Shown here in pieces: positions 44,429-51,649 of a stretch of DNA of 64,000 nt. Numbering within the stretch: the stretch's first letter is position 1; every line of letters begins with the position of its first letter. The translations under genes were made by a program, and so were the position numbers. Below the pieces are notes generated by a model. It saw only the letters and a program-made list of their open reading frames with translations. It searched no databases and was not told the DNA's origin. The stretch lies in the NCBI RefSeq assembly GCF_006715095.1, contig NZ_VFMO01000001.1, positions 744,001-808,000 on the forward strand, in the 5' to 3' direction. This DNA is from Yimella lutea (GTDB lineage: Bacteria > Actinomycetota > Actinomycetes > Actinomycetales > Dermatophilaceae).

Positions 44429-44818
44429 TCAGGAAGCCTTCGGCGGCTTCAGCGCGGCAATCGTCTTCTCCGCGTTGTCGATCGTCTTGACCGGCTTGCC
44501 CTGCATCTTGCTCAGCGCGCTCTTGCCCATCAGGGCGAGGATCAGCGTGATCAGCAGCAGCACGCCACCGACGATCAGGAAGGCCGCCCAACGCGGAAGG
44601 CCCGCAGCGAACAGGCCCCATGCGCCGGCAGTGAGCAGGAAGCCGAGCGTGAAGAGACCGAAGATCCCTGCGCCGACGAGCAGGCCTGCACCCTTGCCGC
44701 CCTTGCTGACGTCTGACTTGATCTCCATCTTGGCAAGGGCGATCTCACCCTTGACGATCGACTGAAGATCCTGCGACGCATCAGCGACCAGCTGACCGAG
44801 TGTGCGCTCCTGGGCCAT
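44429..44818 (-). CDS. Phage-holin-family membrane protein (actinobacterial holin-X, PF07332 type)
   Basis: This 129-aa protein has an N-terminal helix with charged face (ASQDLQSIVKGEIALAKMEI), two strong membrane helices (AGLLVGAGIFGLFTLGFLLT, WAAFLIVGGVLLLITLILALMG), and a basic tail (KPPKAS). The LxxEIxLAKxE pattern marks the Phage_holin_3_6 family, a chromosomal group with no known lysis role. It is near NhaA as in Streptomyces. A likely ribosome site sits just before the ATG at 44818. Confidence 0.85.
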   Translation of the reverse strand: MAQERTLGQLVADASQDLQSIVKGEIALAKMEIKSDVSKGGKGAGLLVGAGIFGLFTLGFLLTAGAWGLFAAGLPRWAAFLIVGGVLLLITLILALMGKSALSKMQGKPVKTIDNAEKTIAALKPPKAS

Positions 44819-44894
44819 TCGAATTCCCTCCGAGACTTGCCGGGGACGGTTAACTACGCCGTTTTCCGGCGTGACATCGCACCTACCCTAGCGT

Positions 44895-46208
44895 TCACTT
44901 CGCGCCCGTGGTCCCTGCGCGTCCACCGTCCTGAGCACGCTGGTAGACGTCCGGGATGCCATCGAGGTCGTCGTCGCGCGACTCCTGCTCGTGGATGCGC
45001 TTGTAGACCTTGTCGCGGCGACGCAACACGATCGTTGCCAGCAATGCCGCGGTGAGCGAGCCGAGAAGCACCCCGATCTTCACGTGCTCGTCGGCCTCGC
45101 TGCCGGGGCCGAACGCGAGCTCGCCGATCAGCAGCGACACCGTGAAGCCGATACCGGCCAGCAATGAGAGACCGAACACATCGGACCAGGCGAGGTCGTC
45201 GTCGAGGTCGGCGCGGGTGAACCTGGCGAGCACGTACGTCGAACCGAAGATGCCGATCACCTTGCCGACGACGAGGCCGACCATGATCCCGATGGTGATG
45301 GGGTCGGTCAGCGCGGCCAGGATGTCGCCGCCGACGAAGCTGACACCGGCTGCGAAGAACGCGAACACCGGCACGCAGAAGCCGGCCGACAGGGGACGGA
45401 CGCGGTGCTCGATACGCTCGCCGAGGCTGTGACCGTCTGCGCCCCTGGCGGCCGGAACGATCAGGCCGAGCAGGACGCCGGCGATCGTCGCGTGGATACC
45501 GGAGTTCAGGACCAGCACCCACGTCGCAACGCCCAGCGGGATCAACAGCCACCACGGGTGACTGCGGGTGCGCGCCACCCAACCGAACAACGCCAGCGGG
45601 ACGATCGCGAGCGCGAGCATGACCAGGTTCAGATCCGAGGTGAAGAACAACGCGATGATCGTGATGGCGATCAGATCGTCCACGACGGCGAGAGTCAACA
45701 GGAACGAGCGCAGCGCGGACGGCAGATGACTGCCGATGACCGCGAGCACGGCCAGCGCGAAGGCGATGTCGGTGGCCGTCGGGATCGCCCACCCCTTTGT
45801 GTTGCCGTCGAGCACGAGCTGGGCGACGACATAGAGAAGGGCCGGCACGGCCACACCACAGGCGGCGGCGACAATCGGCACAGTCGCCTTCGCGGGGTCG
45901 CGCAGGTCACCGTGCACGAACTCGTGCTTGAGCTCCAGCCCCACCACGAAGAAGAAGACGGCGAGCAGGCCGTCGGCGGCCCAGTGCGCGAGCGAGAGCT
46001 CGATACCGAGCGCAGGAATGTCGAGGTGGGTCTTCGACAACGAGGTGTAGGCGTCGCGCCACGGCGAGTTGGTCCAGATCAGCGCGAGCACGGTCGCGAT
46101 CAGCAGCAGCGCACCGCCGACGGTTTCGAGCCGGAGCAGCGCGGCGATGCGCTGCGCTTCGGGCCATTCGCCGCGAGAGAACAATTTCGGACGGGTGGGA
46201 GTGGTCAT
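44895..46208 (-). CDS. nhaA: Na+/H+ antiporter NhaA
   Basis: This 437-aa transporter has about 12 helices. The ion-binding and pH-sensing parts include [16 protein letters not shown] (the two adjacent Asp of helix V), [17 protein letters not shown] (TD helix IV) and [10 protein letters not shown]. The C-terminal tail is longer than in E. coli NhaA and ends hydrophilic ([15 protein letters not shown]). It expels Na+ or Li+ in exchange for H+, complementing the mrp system. Confidence 0.95.
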   Translation of the reverse strand: MTTPTRPKLFSRGEWPEAQRIAALLRLETVGGALLLIATVLALIWTNSPWRDAYTSLSKTHLDIPALGIELSLAHWAADGLLAVFFFVVGLELKHEFVHGDLRDPAKATVPIVAAACGVAVPALLYVVAQLVLDGNTKGWAIPTATDIAFALAVLAVIGSHLPSALRSFLLTLAVVDDLIAITIIALFFTSDLNLVMLALAIVPLALFGWVARTRSHPWWLLIPLGVATWVLVLNSGIHATIAGVLLGLIVPAARGADGHSLGERIEHRVRPLSAGFCVPVFAFFAAGVSFVGGDILAALTDPITIGIMVGLVVGKVIGIFGSTYVLARFTRADLDDDLAWSDVFGLSLLAGIGFTVSLLIGELAFGPGSEADEHVKIGVLLGSLTAALLATIVLRRRDKVYKRIHEQESRDDDLDGIPDVYQRAQDGGRAGTTGAK

Positions 46209-46303
46209 CGAGCCTCTTGTCGATCGGGGTCGGTCAGGACGTTGCCGACCAGACTTCCCGGCTCACCATGAGCTTCGAGTTTACCGGGGCCTACCGTTGT
46301 CGC

Positions 46304-47185
46304 GTGTCCGACGTCCATGCTGCAGTCGCCCAACTCGCTCGTCTTCCGCAAGTGCCGCAGGCGGTGGATGCGGCCCGCGAGGCCTGCACCGCCCTGCGCT
46401 GGCACCCGGCGCTGCGCCGGCGCATCCCGGAGGCGTCGGCCGAGTCGCGTGTGCGTGGAGCGACGGCGAGCGCGGCACTGGACGGCGCACAGATGTCGGT
46501 GACGCTCGTGCGCGATGTCTTCCGTGGGGCGCGCCGGCTGCCGGAGCACCCGGACCCTGTCGAGCGGACGATCGGTGCGGCCCTGCGTGCCACCGCGGAA
46601 GCCGAACATGTGCGAGCGATGGTCACCTCCGCGCCCCGGCAGGCGTTGGCCCGGCTGCACGTGGCCGCGATGGCGGATCTACTTCCGCCGGACCAGGTCG
46701 GACGGCCGCGCACCGGTTCGGAGGACAGCCGAGAGATGCTCGAACTGGGCCCGGCGCCGTCCGCGTCCGACGCGGGGGAGCGACTGACCCAGTTGTGCGA
46801 ATTGCTCCAGGGCTCAGCGCACTTGCCGACCGTCGTCGTCGCGGCGATCGTCCATGCGGAGCTTGTGGCGGCACGCCCGTTCGTCCATGGCAATGCACTG
46901 GTTGCTCGCGCGTTCGAACGCGCCTTGGTGTGGGGCAGCGGGCTCGACCCCACCGGAGTCGCGGTACCGGAACAAGCGCACCACTCGATGGAGACCGACT
47001 ACCACGGCGGGCTGGCGGCGTACGCATCCGGTGACCCGCAGGGCGTGCGGTTGTGGATCCTGCACGAAGCGACGGCTCTCACCCGGGCGGCGGGAGCCGG
47101 GCACGATGTGTGCGACGCAGTGCTCGCCGGAAGACTCACATCGCCTCCCTCTGCATCTCTTGATTCCCGGCCGACGCAGGAGTAG
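46304..47185 (+). CDS. Fic-like protein with degenerate active-site motif
   Basis: This 293-aa protein has the Fic-family layout of N-terminal helices, then the active-site loop region. The canonical HPFx[D/E]GNGRxxR reads ARPFVHGNALVARAF here: the catalytic His is Arg, Asp is His, and the Gly-Arg pair is lost. AMP transfer therefore looks impossible, yet the fold and frame are kept. GTG 46304 is chosen because TACCGT sits about 6-7 nt before it (leaderless style); in-frame ATG 46268 and 46217 are alternatives. It is divergent from nhaA. No partner antitoxin is seen. Confidence 0.55.
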   Translation: MSDVHAAVAQLARLPQVPQAVDAAREACTALRWHPALRRRIPEASAESRVRGATASAALDGAQMSVTLVRDVFRGARRLPEHPDPVERTIGAALRATAEAEHVRAMVTSAPRQALARLHVAAMADLLPPDQVGRPRTGSEDSREMLELGPAPSASDAGERLTQLCELLQGSAHLPTVVVAAIVHAELVAARPFVHGNALVARAFERALVWGSGLDPTGVAVPEQAHHSMETDYHGGLAAYASGDPQGVRLWILHEATALTRAAGAGHDVCDAVLAGRLTSPPSASLDSRPTQE

Positions 47186-47247
47186 ACCTGTTCTCAGGCG
47201 AAAGCCTGAAGACCACCGCAACTGAACAGGGCACCCACGCGAAGGCA

Positions 47248-47261
47248 GTTCACTAGTGAAC
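47248..47261. promoter_or_regulatory. Perfect 14-bp palindrome
   Basis: GTTCACTAGTGAAC is self-complementary. It could be an operator for the Fic-like gene side or for a transcript in the gap. No known regulator consensus is matched with confidence. Confidence 0.35.
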
Positions 47262-47336
47262 CGCTCGTTCGACCCCTTGTGGATCGGCGACAACCCGGAA
47301 ATGCACGCTTGGTAACCCTGCAGAGGTGCGGTCGAT

Positions 47337-47370
47337 GAAGCCCTGCTCCGATCTTTCGGAGCAGGGCTTC
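47337..47370. terminator. Strong hairpin, 15-bp perfect stem
   Basis: GAAGCCCTGCTCCGA (47337-47351) and TCGGAGCAGGGCTTC (47356-47370) pair perfectly around TCTT. It is followed by AACC, with no T-tract. It is probably the terminator of the Fic-like gene transcript, 150 nt after its stop, or of a small RNA. Confidence 0.6.
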
Positions 47371-47546
47371 AACCGTCGCGGCGCGTCCGGTCACCTTTTA
47401 CCCGTTGTGGAGAAGGTAAGAACTTGGTATGGAGATGGTCAGGACGCTTGTCCCTGCCCACCTTGGCTCGCATGATTGACCTGTCGGCGCTCCCAACATG
47501 GTCGTAGCGCGGTGTTCGTCCCCATCCCCCTGGGCGACGAGCATCT

Positions 47547-47580
47547 GGAAGGCCCCGTCGTCCCCCCGGCGGGGCTTTCC
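47547..47580. terminator. GC-rich hairpin
   Basis: GGAAGGCCCCG pairs with CGGGGCTTTCC (one G-T wobble) around a C-rich loop, ending CTTTCCCC. It lies 100 nt before ssd and might end a transcript or form an attenuator. Confidence 0.4.
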
Positions 47581-47598
47581 CCTGTTCACCTCTCAGGT

Positions 47599-47636
47599 TT
47601 GTCCACAGCCCGACCAGCGGTCGTCGGTTGTTCACA
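47599..47636 (+). promoter_or_regulatory. Two DnaA-box matches
   Basis: TTGTCCACA at 47599-47607 is a perfect actinobacterial DnaA box, and TTGTTCACA at 47628-47636 is a one-mismatch box; both are followed by GCC or GCCG. They are 29 nt apart in the same orientation, 45-90 nt before the ssd start. They may be DnaA-controlled regulatory sites rather than an origin. Confidence 0.45.
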
Positions 47637-47680
47637 GCCGGTGATCCGCCCCTCGCCGCGCTGCAGTCCCGCAGGGTCGG

Positions 47681-48379
47681 ATGCGGTGCATGAACGGTTT
47701 TGCGCGTGCTCTGCATCTGGTCGGTGGCGAGTTTGCCGCACCCTTGCGCGCGGCGACGGTCCGTGTCGCCGCGGAGCAGGGCCTGTGCCCGGTGCTCATC
47801 GATCTGTCTGCGTGGTCAGGTGGCAGTGATGTGTTGCTCGGTCTCGAACACGCGCCGGGGGTGCGCTGGCACGACCTCGACGGTGCCGATGGTGAGTTCG
47901 ACGCCGACGGCCTGTTCGACAGACTGCCGGTCGGGCCGCTCGGCGAACGGGTGCTGGCGCATGACCGGCATGCAGCCTCACCGGTGTCCGACGGCGTCGT
48001 CCGAGCAGCGGTGCACGCTTTGCGGTTGAGCGCGTCGTTGCTGATCATCGACGTCGTCAGTCCGGTCGCGTCTGCCGACATCCACCGCGCCGGCGACGGC
48101 CTGTGGGTCATCGCCGGTGACGAAGTGCGCTCGACCGCGGCCGGAGTCGCTGCGGCGCAATGGTTCTCACGACACGGCTTCGTCCATGGCACGCTCCTGC
48201 TGGGCGACGGTGTCGGTGGCAGCGAGGACTTCGACACGATCGACGCAGCGGTACGGGTCGGACGCACCGACCGGCGTGACCTCGAGCGGGGAGTGCTCTG
48301 CGGACGACGTAGGTCATCGTTGCGCGCGCCGGCCGAGCGGATGATCGCCGACCTGGTGGGTTCGGAGAACGCGGCATGA
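47681..48379 (+). CDS. ssd: Septum-site-determining Ssd / CpaE-TadZ-like protein, short form with degenerate P-loop
   Basis: This 232-aa protein aligns to the MinD-like half of Ssd (Rv3660c): VLIDLSAWSGGSDVLLGLE, GVRWHDLDGADGEF and a late LLIIDVVSP. The Walker A of the family (GGxGxST) is VGGEFAAPLRAAT here and has lost its Gly-Lys-Ser pattern. The ~130-aa N-terminal receiver-like part is absent. In tad loci it positions the pilus machine or affects septation. ATGs at 47681 and 47690 both fit. It overlaps tadA by 4 nt. Confidence 0.7.
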   Translation: MRCMNGFARALHLVGGEFAAPLRAATVRVAAEQGLCPVLIDLSAWSGGSDVLLGLEHAPGVRWHDLDGADGEFDADGLFDRLPVGPLGERVLAHDRHAASPVSDGVVRAAVHALRLSASLLIIDVVSPVASADIHRAGDGLWVIAGDEVRSTAAGVAAAQWFSRHGFVHGTLLLGDGVGGSEDFDTIDAAVRVGRTDRRDLERGVLCGRRRSSLRAPAERMIADLVGSENAA

Positions 48380-49515
48380 GCGTCGTCGGCCGGACGATGT
48401 GGGAGCACATCCGCTCAGGCGAGGTGCCGACGAAGGATCGCATCACTGCGGTCGCCGGTGCGGAGGCGGCTGTCCTCGGTGAGCGCAGCGCCGGAGAGCT
48501 CGGACAGCGGTGGACCGCCGAGGTGCTCGGTGGCGGCCCCTTGCAGCCGTTGCTCGACGAGCCCGACGTCACCGACGTCTTGGTGAACGGACCGGGCCAG
48601 GTGTGGATCGATCGCGGCGACGGCCTGCAGCCGGTCGACCTCAACCTGGGCGACGAGGACGCGGTACGCCGCCTGGCGGTGCGGCTCGCGGCCATCGCCG
48701 GTCGCCGACTCGACGACGCGAGCCCCTGGGTCGACGGCCAACTGCCGGGCGGTGTTCGCCTGCACGCGATGCTGCCGCCTCTGGTCTCCGATGGCCCGCA
48801 CCTCTCCCTGCGGATTCCGCGTCGCACCGGAATCGGACTGTCCCAGTTGTGTGCTCGCGGTCTGACCGACGTGCTCGGGGAGCGACTGCTGACCGCCTTG
48901 GTCGAACAGAAGGTGGCGTTCGTCGTGACGGGCGGCACCGGCAGCGGGAAGACCACGCTCCTGTCGTCGATGCTCGCGCTGGTGCCGGCGGCCGAGCGGC
49001 TGTTGGTCGTCGAGGACGTTCGGGAAATGATCGTCGAGCACCCGCATGTCGTGCGCCTGGAATCGCGGCCGCCGAACGTCGAGGGTGCCGGCGAGGTCAC
49101 GCTGGCGGCGCTGGTCCGGCAGGCGCTGCGGATGCGTCCCGACCGAGTGGTCGTGGGTGAGGTGCGGGGTGCCGAGGTGCGGGAACTGATGAGCGCCCTG
49201 AACACCGGTCACGAGGGCGGCTGCGGCACGTTGCACGCGAACTCGCCGGTCGATGTCATCTCCCGGTTCGAAGCACTCGGTGCCCTGGGCGGTATGGCCC
49301 CCTCGGCCGTGCGTTCGCAGCTGGCGAGTTCGGTGCGCGTGGTCGTGCATGTGCAACGGACGCCGGCCGGTCGGCGTCTGGCCCAGGTGGGTGTCATCGG
49401 CGTCGACGAAGGCGAGCTTCGCGTCCGTCCGGCACTGCGGTGGGAGGCCGGGCAGGCCGTCCCGATGGAGGGTCTGTCTGCCCTCGAATCTGTGCTCGGA
49501 CGGGCGGTCCGGTGA
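48376..49515 (+). CDS. tadA: TadA/CpaF-family secretion ATPase
   Basis: This 379-aa type II/IV secretion ATPase has PLLDEPDVTDVLVNGPGQVWID at the N-domain, Walker A VTGGTGSGKTTLLSS, Asp box LLVVEDVREMI, Walker B LRMRPDRVVVGEVRGAE and the His box GHEGGCGTLHANS. It energises pilus assembly at the membrane. It overlaps ssd by 4 nt and tadB by 1 nt (TGATG). Confidence 0.93.
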   Translation: MSVVGRTMWEHIRSGEVPTKDRITAVAGAEAAVLGERSAGELGQRWTAEVLGGGPLQPLLDEPDVTDVLVNGPGQVWIDRGDGLQPVDLNLGDEDAVRRLAVRLAAIAGRRLDDASPWVDGQLPGGVRLHAMLPPLVSDGPHLSLRIPRRTGIGLSQLCARGLTDVLGERLLTALVEQKVAFVVTGGTGSGKTTLLSSMLALVPAAERLLVVEDVREMIVEHPHVVRLESRPPNVEGAGEVTLAALVRQALRMRPDRVVVGEVRGAEVRELMSALNTGHEGGCGTLHANSPVDVISRFEALGALGGMAPSAVRSQLASSVRVVVHVQRTPAGRRLAQVGVIGVDEGELRVRPALRWEAGQAVPMEGLSALESVLGRAVR

Positions 49516-50180
49516 TGGTGCTGGCGACCGTATTGGTCTTCGCGGCAACGCTGCTGTGGTTCACCCCGGCTCGAGTCACACTTCCACGTTCATGGCGGCT
49601 GAGCCCCAAAAGACCGGCAAGCACCACGCTGGAGGTGTGGTCGGTGCTGGTGGAGTCGATCGCGACCGGGGTCCGTTCGGGCGCTGCGCCGACCTTGGCC
49701 TGCGCGGCGGCGTGCTGCGCAGTGGGCCAGTCGATGACCGAACCACTGCCGCAGATCGGTCGCCTGCACGCGGCGGCGGTGTCGGGTGGGGATCTCGCAG
49801 CGGCGTGGCGCGACGCGGCGGACAGCCTTGATGATCCGGGTCTGTGGGCGGTTGCGTCCGCGTGGGCACTGTCCGATTCCACCGGTGCTCCCTTGGCGGA
49901 CGCCCTCGCGGTGGCCTCCCGGTTACGCCGCTCGGAGACCGAGCGTGCCGCGCGTGCCAAGGCTGCTCTCGCGGCTCCGGTGACGTCCGTCAACCTGCTC
50001 ACCGGCCTCCCGATCTGCGGAGCCGGGCTCGGCGGCCTGCTCGGCGTCGATGTCTGGTCGGTGTACGCCTCTCCGCTGGCCGTCGTCACCGTCGTGCCCG
50101 GCGTGGTGCTGATCGTCGCCGGACGCTGGTGGTGCCGAAGATTGGTCGCCCGCGCCGGCCGCACGAGGCGACTGACATGA
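49515..50180 (+). CDS. tadB: TadB-like T2SSF membrane platform protein
   Basis: This 221-aa protein has an N-terminal helix (LATVLVFAATLLWF) and a central T2SSF half-domain (VLVESIATGVRSGAAPTLA, SGGDLAAAWRDAADSL, AVASAWALSDSTGAPLADAL). C-terminal helices follow (VYASPLAVVTVVPGVVLIVAG). It builds the inner-membrane platform for the pilus. It is shorter than typical TadB of about 290 aa. GTG 49512 is an alternative start. Confidence 0.85.
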   Translation: MVLATVLVFAATLLWFTPARVTLPRSWRLSPKRPASTTLEVWSVLVESIATGVRSGAAPTLACAAACCAVGQSMTEPLPQIGRLHAAAVSGGDLAAAWRDAADSLDDPGLWAVASAWALSDSTGAPLADALAVASRLRRSETERAARAKAALAAPVTSVNLLTGLPICGAGLGGLLGVDVWSVYASPLAVVTVVPGVVLIVAGRWWCRRLVARAGRTRRLT

Positions 50181-50626
50181 GCGAATCCACGGTCTTGGAC
50201 GCCGCTGCGGCGATCGATCTCGTCGCGATCGCGCTCGGTGGCGGCCTCCCCTTGGCCGATGCGCTCGGTGCGGTCGCGCAGGTGAGCAGGGATCGCATCG
50301 AGCACGATCTGCGCCTGGTCGAAGCAGCCCTGCGGTGGGGCGTCGAGCCGTCCGTCGCCTGGCGCGAGGCGGGCGAGGTGTGGGCCGCGGTCGGAGTTGC
50401 CTTCGCCCTCGCCGGCGACCTCGGTCTGCCGCCACGCGGCCTGCTGCACGACGCCGCCGAATCGATCCGTCTGAACGAAGCCGCCCGCTCCGAGGCGGCG
50501 GTGGGACGCCTGAGCGTGCTGCTCGTCCTGCCGCTCGGACTGCTGTTCCTGCCTGCCTTCGCGCTGCTGGCCGTGGTGCCGGTCGTGATCAGCCTCGCCC
50601 GATCGACGCTCGACGGCATCGGGTGA
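50177..50626 (+). CDS. tadC: TadC-like T2SSF protein, short
   Basis: This 149-aa protein has the T2SSF pattern (LGGGLPLADALGAVAQV, ALRWGVEPSVAWREAGEVW) and one C-terminal membrane segment (LSVLLVLPLGLLFLPAFALL). TadC is usually nearer 200-300 aa, so this is a reduced form. The ATG overlaps the tadB stop by 4 nt. It forms the second half of the membrane platform. Confidence 0.8.
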   Translation: MSESTVLDAAAAIDLVAIALGGGLPLADALGAVAQVSRDRIEHDLRLVEAALRWGVEPSVAWREAGEVWAAVGVAFALAGDLGLPPRGLLHDAAESIRLNEAARSEAAVGRLSVLLVLPLGLLFLPAFALLAVVPVVISLARSTLDGIG

Positions 50627-50689
50627 GACACAGACCACCGGAGGACATCCGGTCGGAATCAACAGAATCCGAACACGAAGGAGAACGAG

Positions 50690-50902
50690 ATGAATGAGAA
50701 GACCCTGCCCGGCGTCCTCGCCCGGCGTTGGCGCGCGGTGCGCGAGGGCGGTGCCGAATCCGGCATGGCCACGAGTGAGTACGCGGTCGGCATCCTCGCC
50801 GCGGTCAGCTTCGCAGTCGTGCTGATCGCGATCGTGAAGTCGGCGGCGGTCAAGACCGCGCTCACCGGGATCATCACCTCGGCCCTGTCGGTCGCGGGGT
50901 GA
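50690..50902 (+). CDS. Flp-type pilin (DUF4244)
   Basis: This 70-aa protein has a basic leader (LARRWRAVREGGAESGMAT), then the pilin helix SEYAVGILAAVSFAVVLIAI. A cleavage site before MATSEYA-like residues, with Glu-Tyr at +5/+6, fits the flp/type IVb class and DUF4244 (Rv3656c). AAGGAG lies 6 nt before the ATG. It is the likely pilus subunit. No prepilin peptidase is visible in this window. Confidence 0.88.
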   Translation: MNEKTLPGVLARRWRAVREGGAESGMATSEYAVGILAAVSFAVVLIAIVKSAAVKTALTGIITSALSVAG

Positions 50903-51279
50903 GCAGCGCAGCCGTCCGGGCTCGGCGACGGGACGCGGGCATGGTCTGCGCCGAGCTCGCGGCTGCGTTCCCTGCCGCGGTGTTCGCCCTTCTGCTGGTG
51001 CTCGGGGTGGCGCAGCACGCGATCACCGCCACCCGCGCGGAGGAAGCTGCGCGACTGGCCGCTCGGTCGGCGGCACGTGGCGACAGCCGGGCGGAGTCGA
51101 TCAGCCTCGCCCGTCGTGCAGCGCCCGCTGCGTCCGTCGAGATCTCCGGTGAAGGCGAACGGGTACGCGTCCACGTCGTCCTGCCGGCGCGCGGGGCGAC
51201 GGCCTGGTTGGTGCCTTCCGGCCGGTTCTTCGCCTCTGCGGTTGCGGCGATCGAGGAGGCACCAGGTGAAAAGCCCTGA
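50899..51279 (+). CDS. TadE-like minor pilin protein (Rv3655c-like)
   Basis: This 126-aa protein has a short leader and the TadE-type segment MVCAELAAAFPAAVFALLLVLGVAQ, with the conserved Glu four residues into the helix. An Ala/Arg-rich domain follows (TRAEEAARLAARSAARGD). GTG 50899 overlaps the pilin stop by 4 nt. It probably acts as a minor pilin or assembly factor. Confidence 0.8.
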   Translation: MSSAAVRARRRDAGMVCAELAAAFPAAVFALLLVLGVAQHAITATRAEEAARLAARSAARGDSRAESISLARRAAPAASVEISGEGERVRVHVVLPARGATAWLVPSGRFFASAVAAIEEAPGEKP

Positions 51280-51649
51280 TTCGGAACGAGGTTCGGGCAG
51301 TGTGCTGATGCTCGGGGTCGTCGCGGTGGCGGTACTGCTGTTCGGTGCTGCAGCCACGTTGGCGAGCGCGCAGCAGGCTTCGGCGCGAGCGCGCACCGCC
51401 GCCGACCTCGCAGCACTCGCAGCTGCCGGCGCCGTCGCCCGAGCGGAGTCGACGGCTGCGTGTGCCGCCGCGTCCCAGGTGGCTGCTGCCAACGGTGCCG
51501 CCCTGGTCGGCTGCTCGGATCTCGGTGCGGGTGACTTCGAGGTCGTCGTCACCGTCCGGCCCCGGTCCCGTGTGCTCGGTCCGGCTACGGCTCGATCGCG
51601 GGCCGGACCGGAGGGCGCAGGTAGTCACGCACCAGCCCGAGCACCTTGA
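51266..51649 (+). CDS. TadE/TadG-like secreted protein (Rv3654c-like)
   Basis: This 127-aa protein has a short leader (SPDSERGSGSVLMLGVVAVAVLLFGAA) and an Ala-rich helical region (QQASARARTAADLAALAAAGAVARAE). GTG 51266 is supported by GAGGAGG 6 nt upstream and overlaps the previous gene by 14 nt. Its end overlaps the convergent helicase gene by 65 nt. Mycobacterial Rv3654c is exported and linked to host-cell apoptosis; that role cannot be assumed here. Confidence 0.75.
   Translation: MKSPDSERGSGSVLMLGVVAVAVLLFGAAATLASAQQASARARTAADLAALAAAGAVARAESTAACAAASQVAAANGAALVGCSDLGAGDFEVVVTVRPRSRVLGPATARSRAGPEGAGSHAPARAP

Larger units (their letters stand above)
47186..47689. other. Gene-free structured interval before the tad operon
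   Basis: No convincing gene is found on either strand in about 500 nt. It contains a small GAAA-loop hairpin (TCAGGC/GCCTGA, 47195-47210), a palindrome, two stronger hairpins and two DnaA-box matches, each listed separately. An sRNA or a long leader for the ssd gene is possible. A minus-strand frame of 115 codons here has no recognisable content. Confidence 0.4.

Noticed and set aside
44429..44818. Prophage lysis gene (holin)
   Set aside because: The family is a chromosomal actinobacterial group, with no endolysin or phage genes beside it.
47369..47716. 115-codon minus-strand frame in the gap before ssd
   Set aside because: No homologous motif, high Arg/Gly/Pro content, and it crosses hairpins and DnaA boxes.
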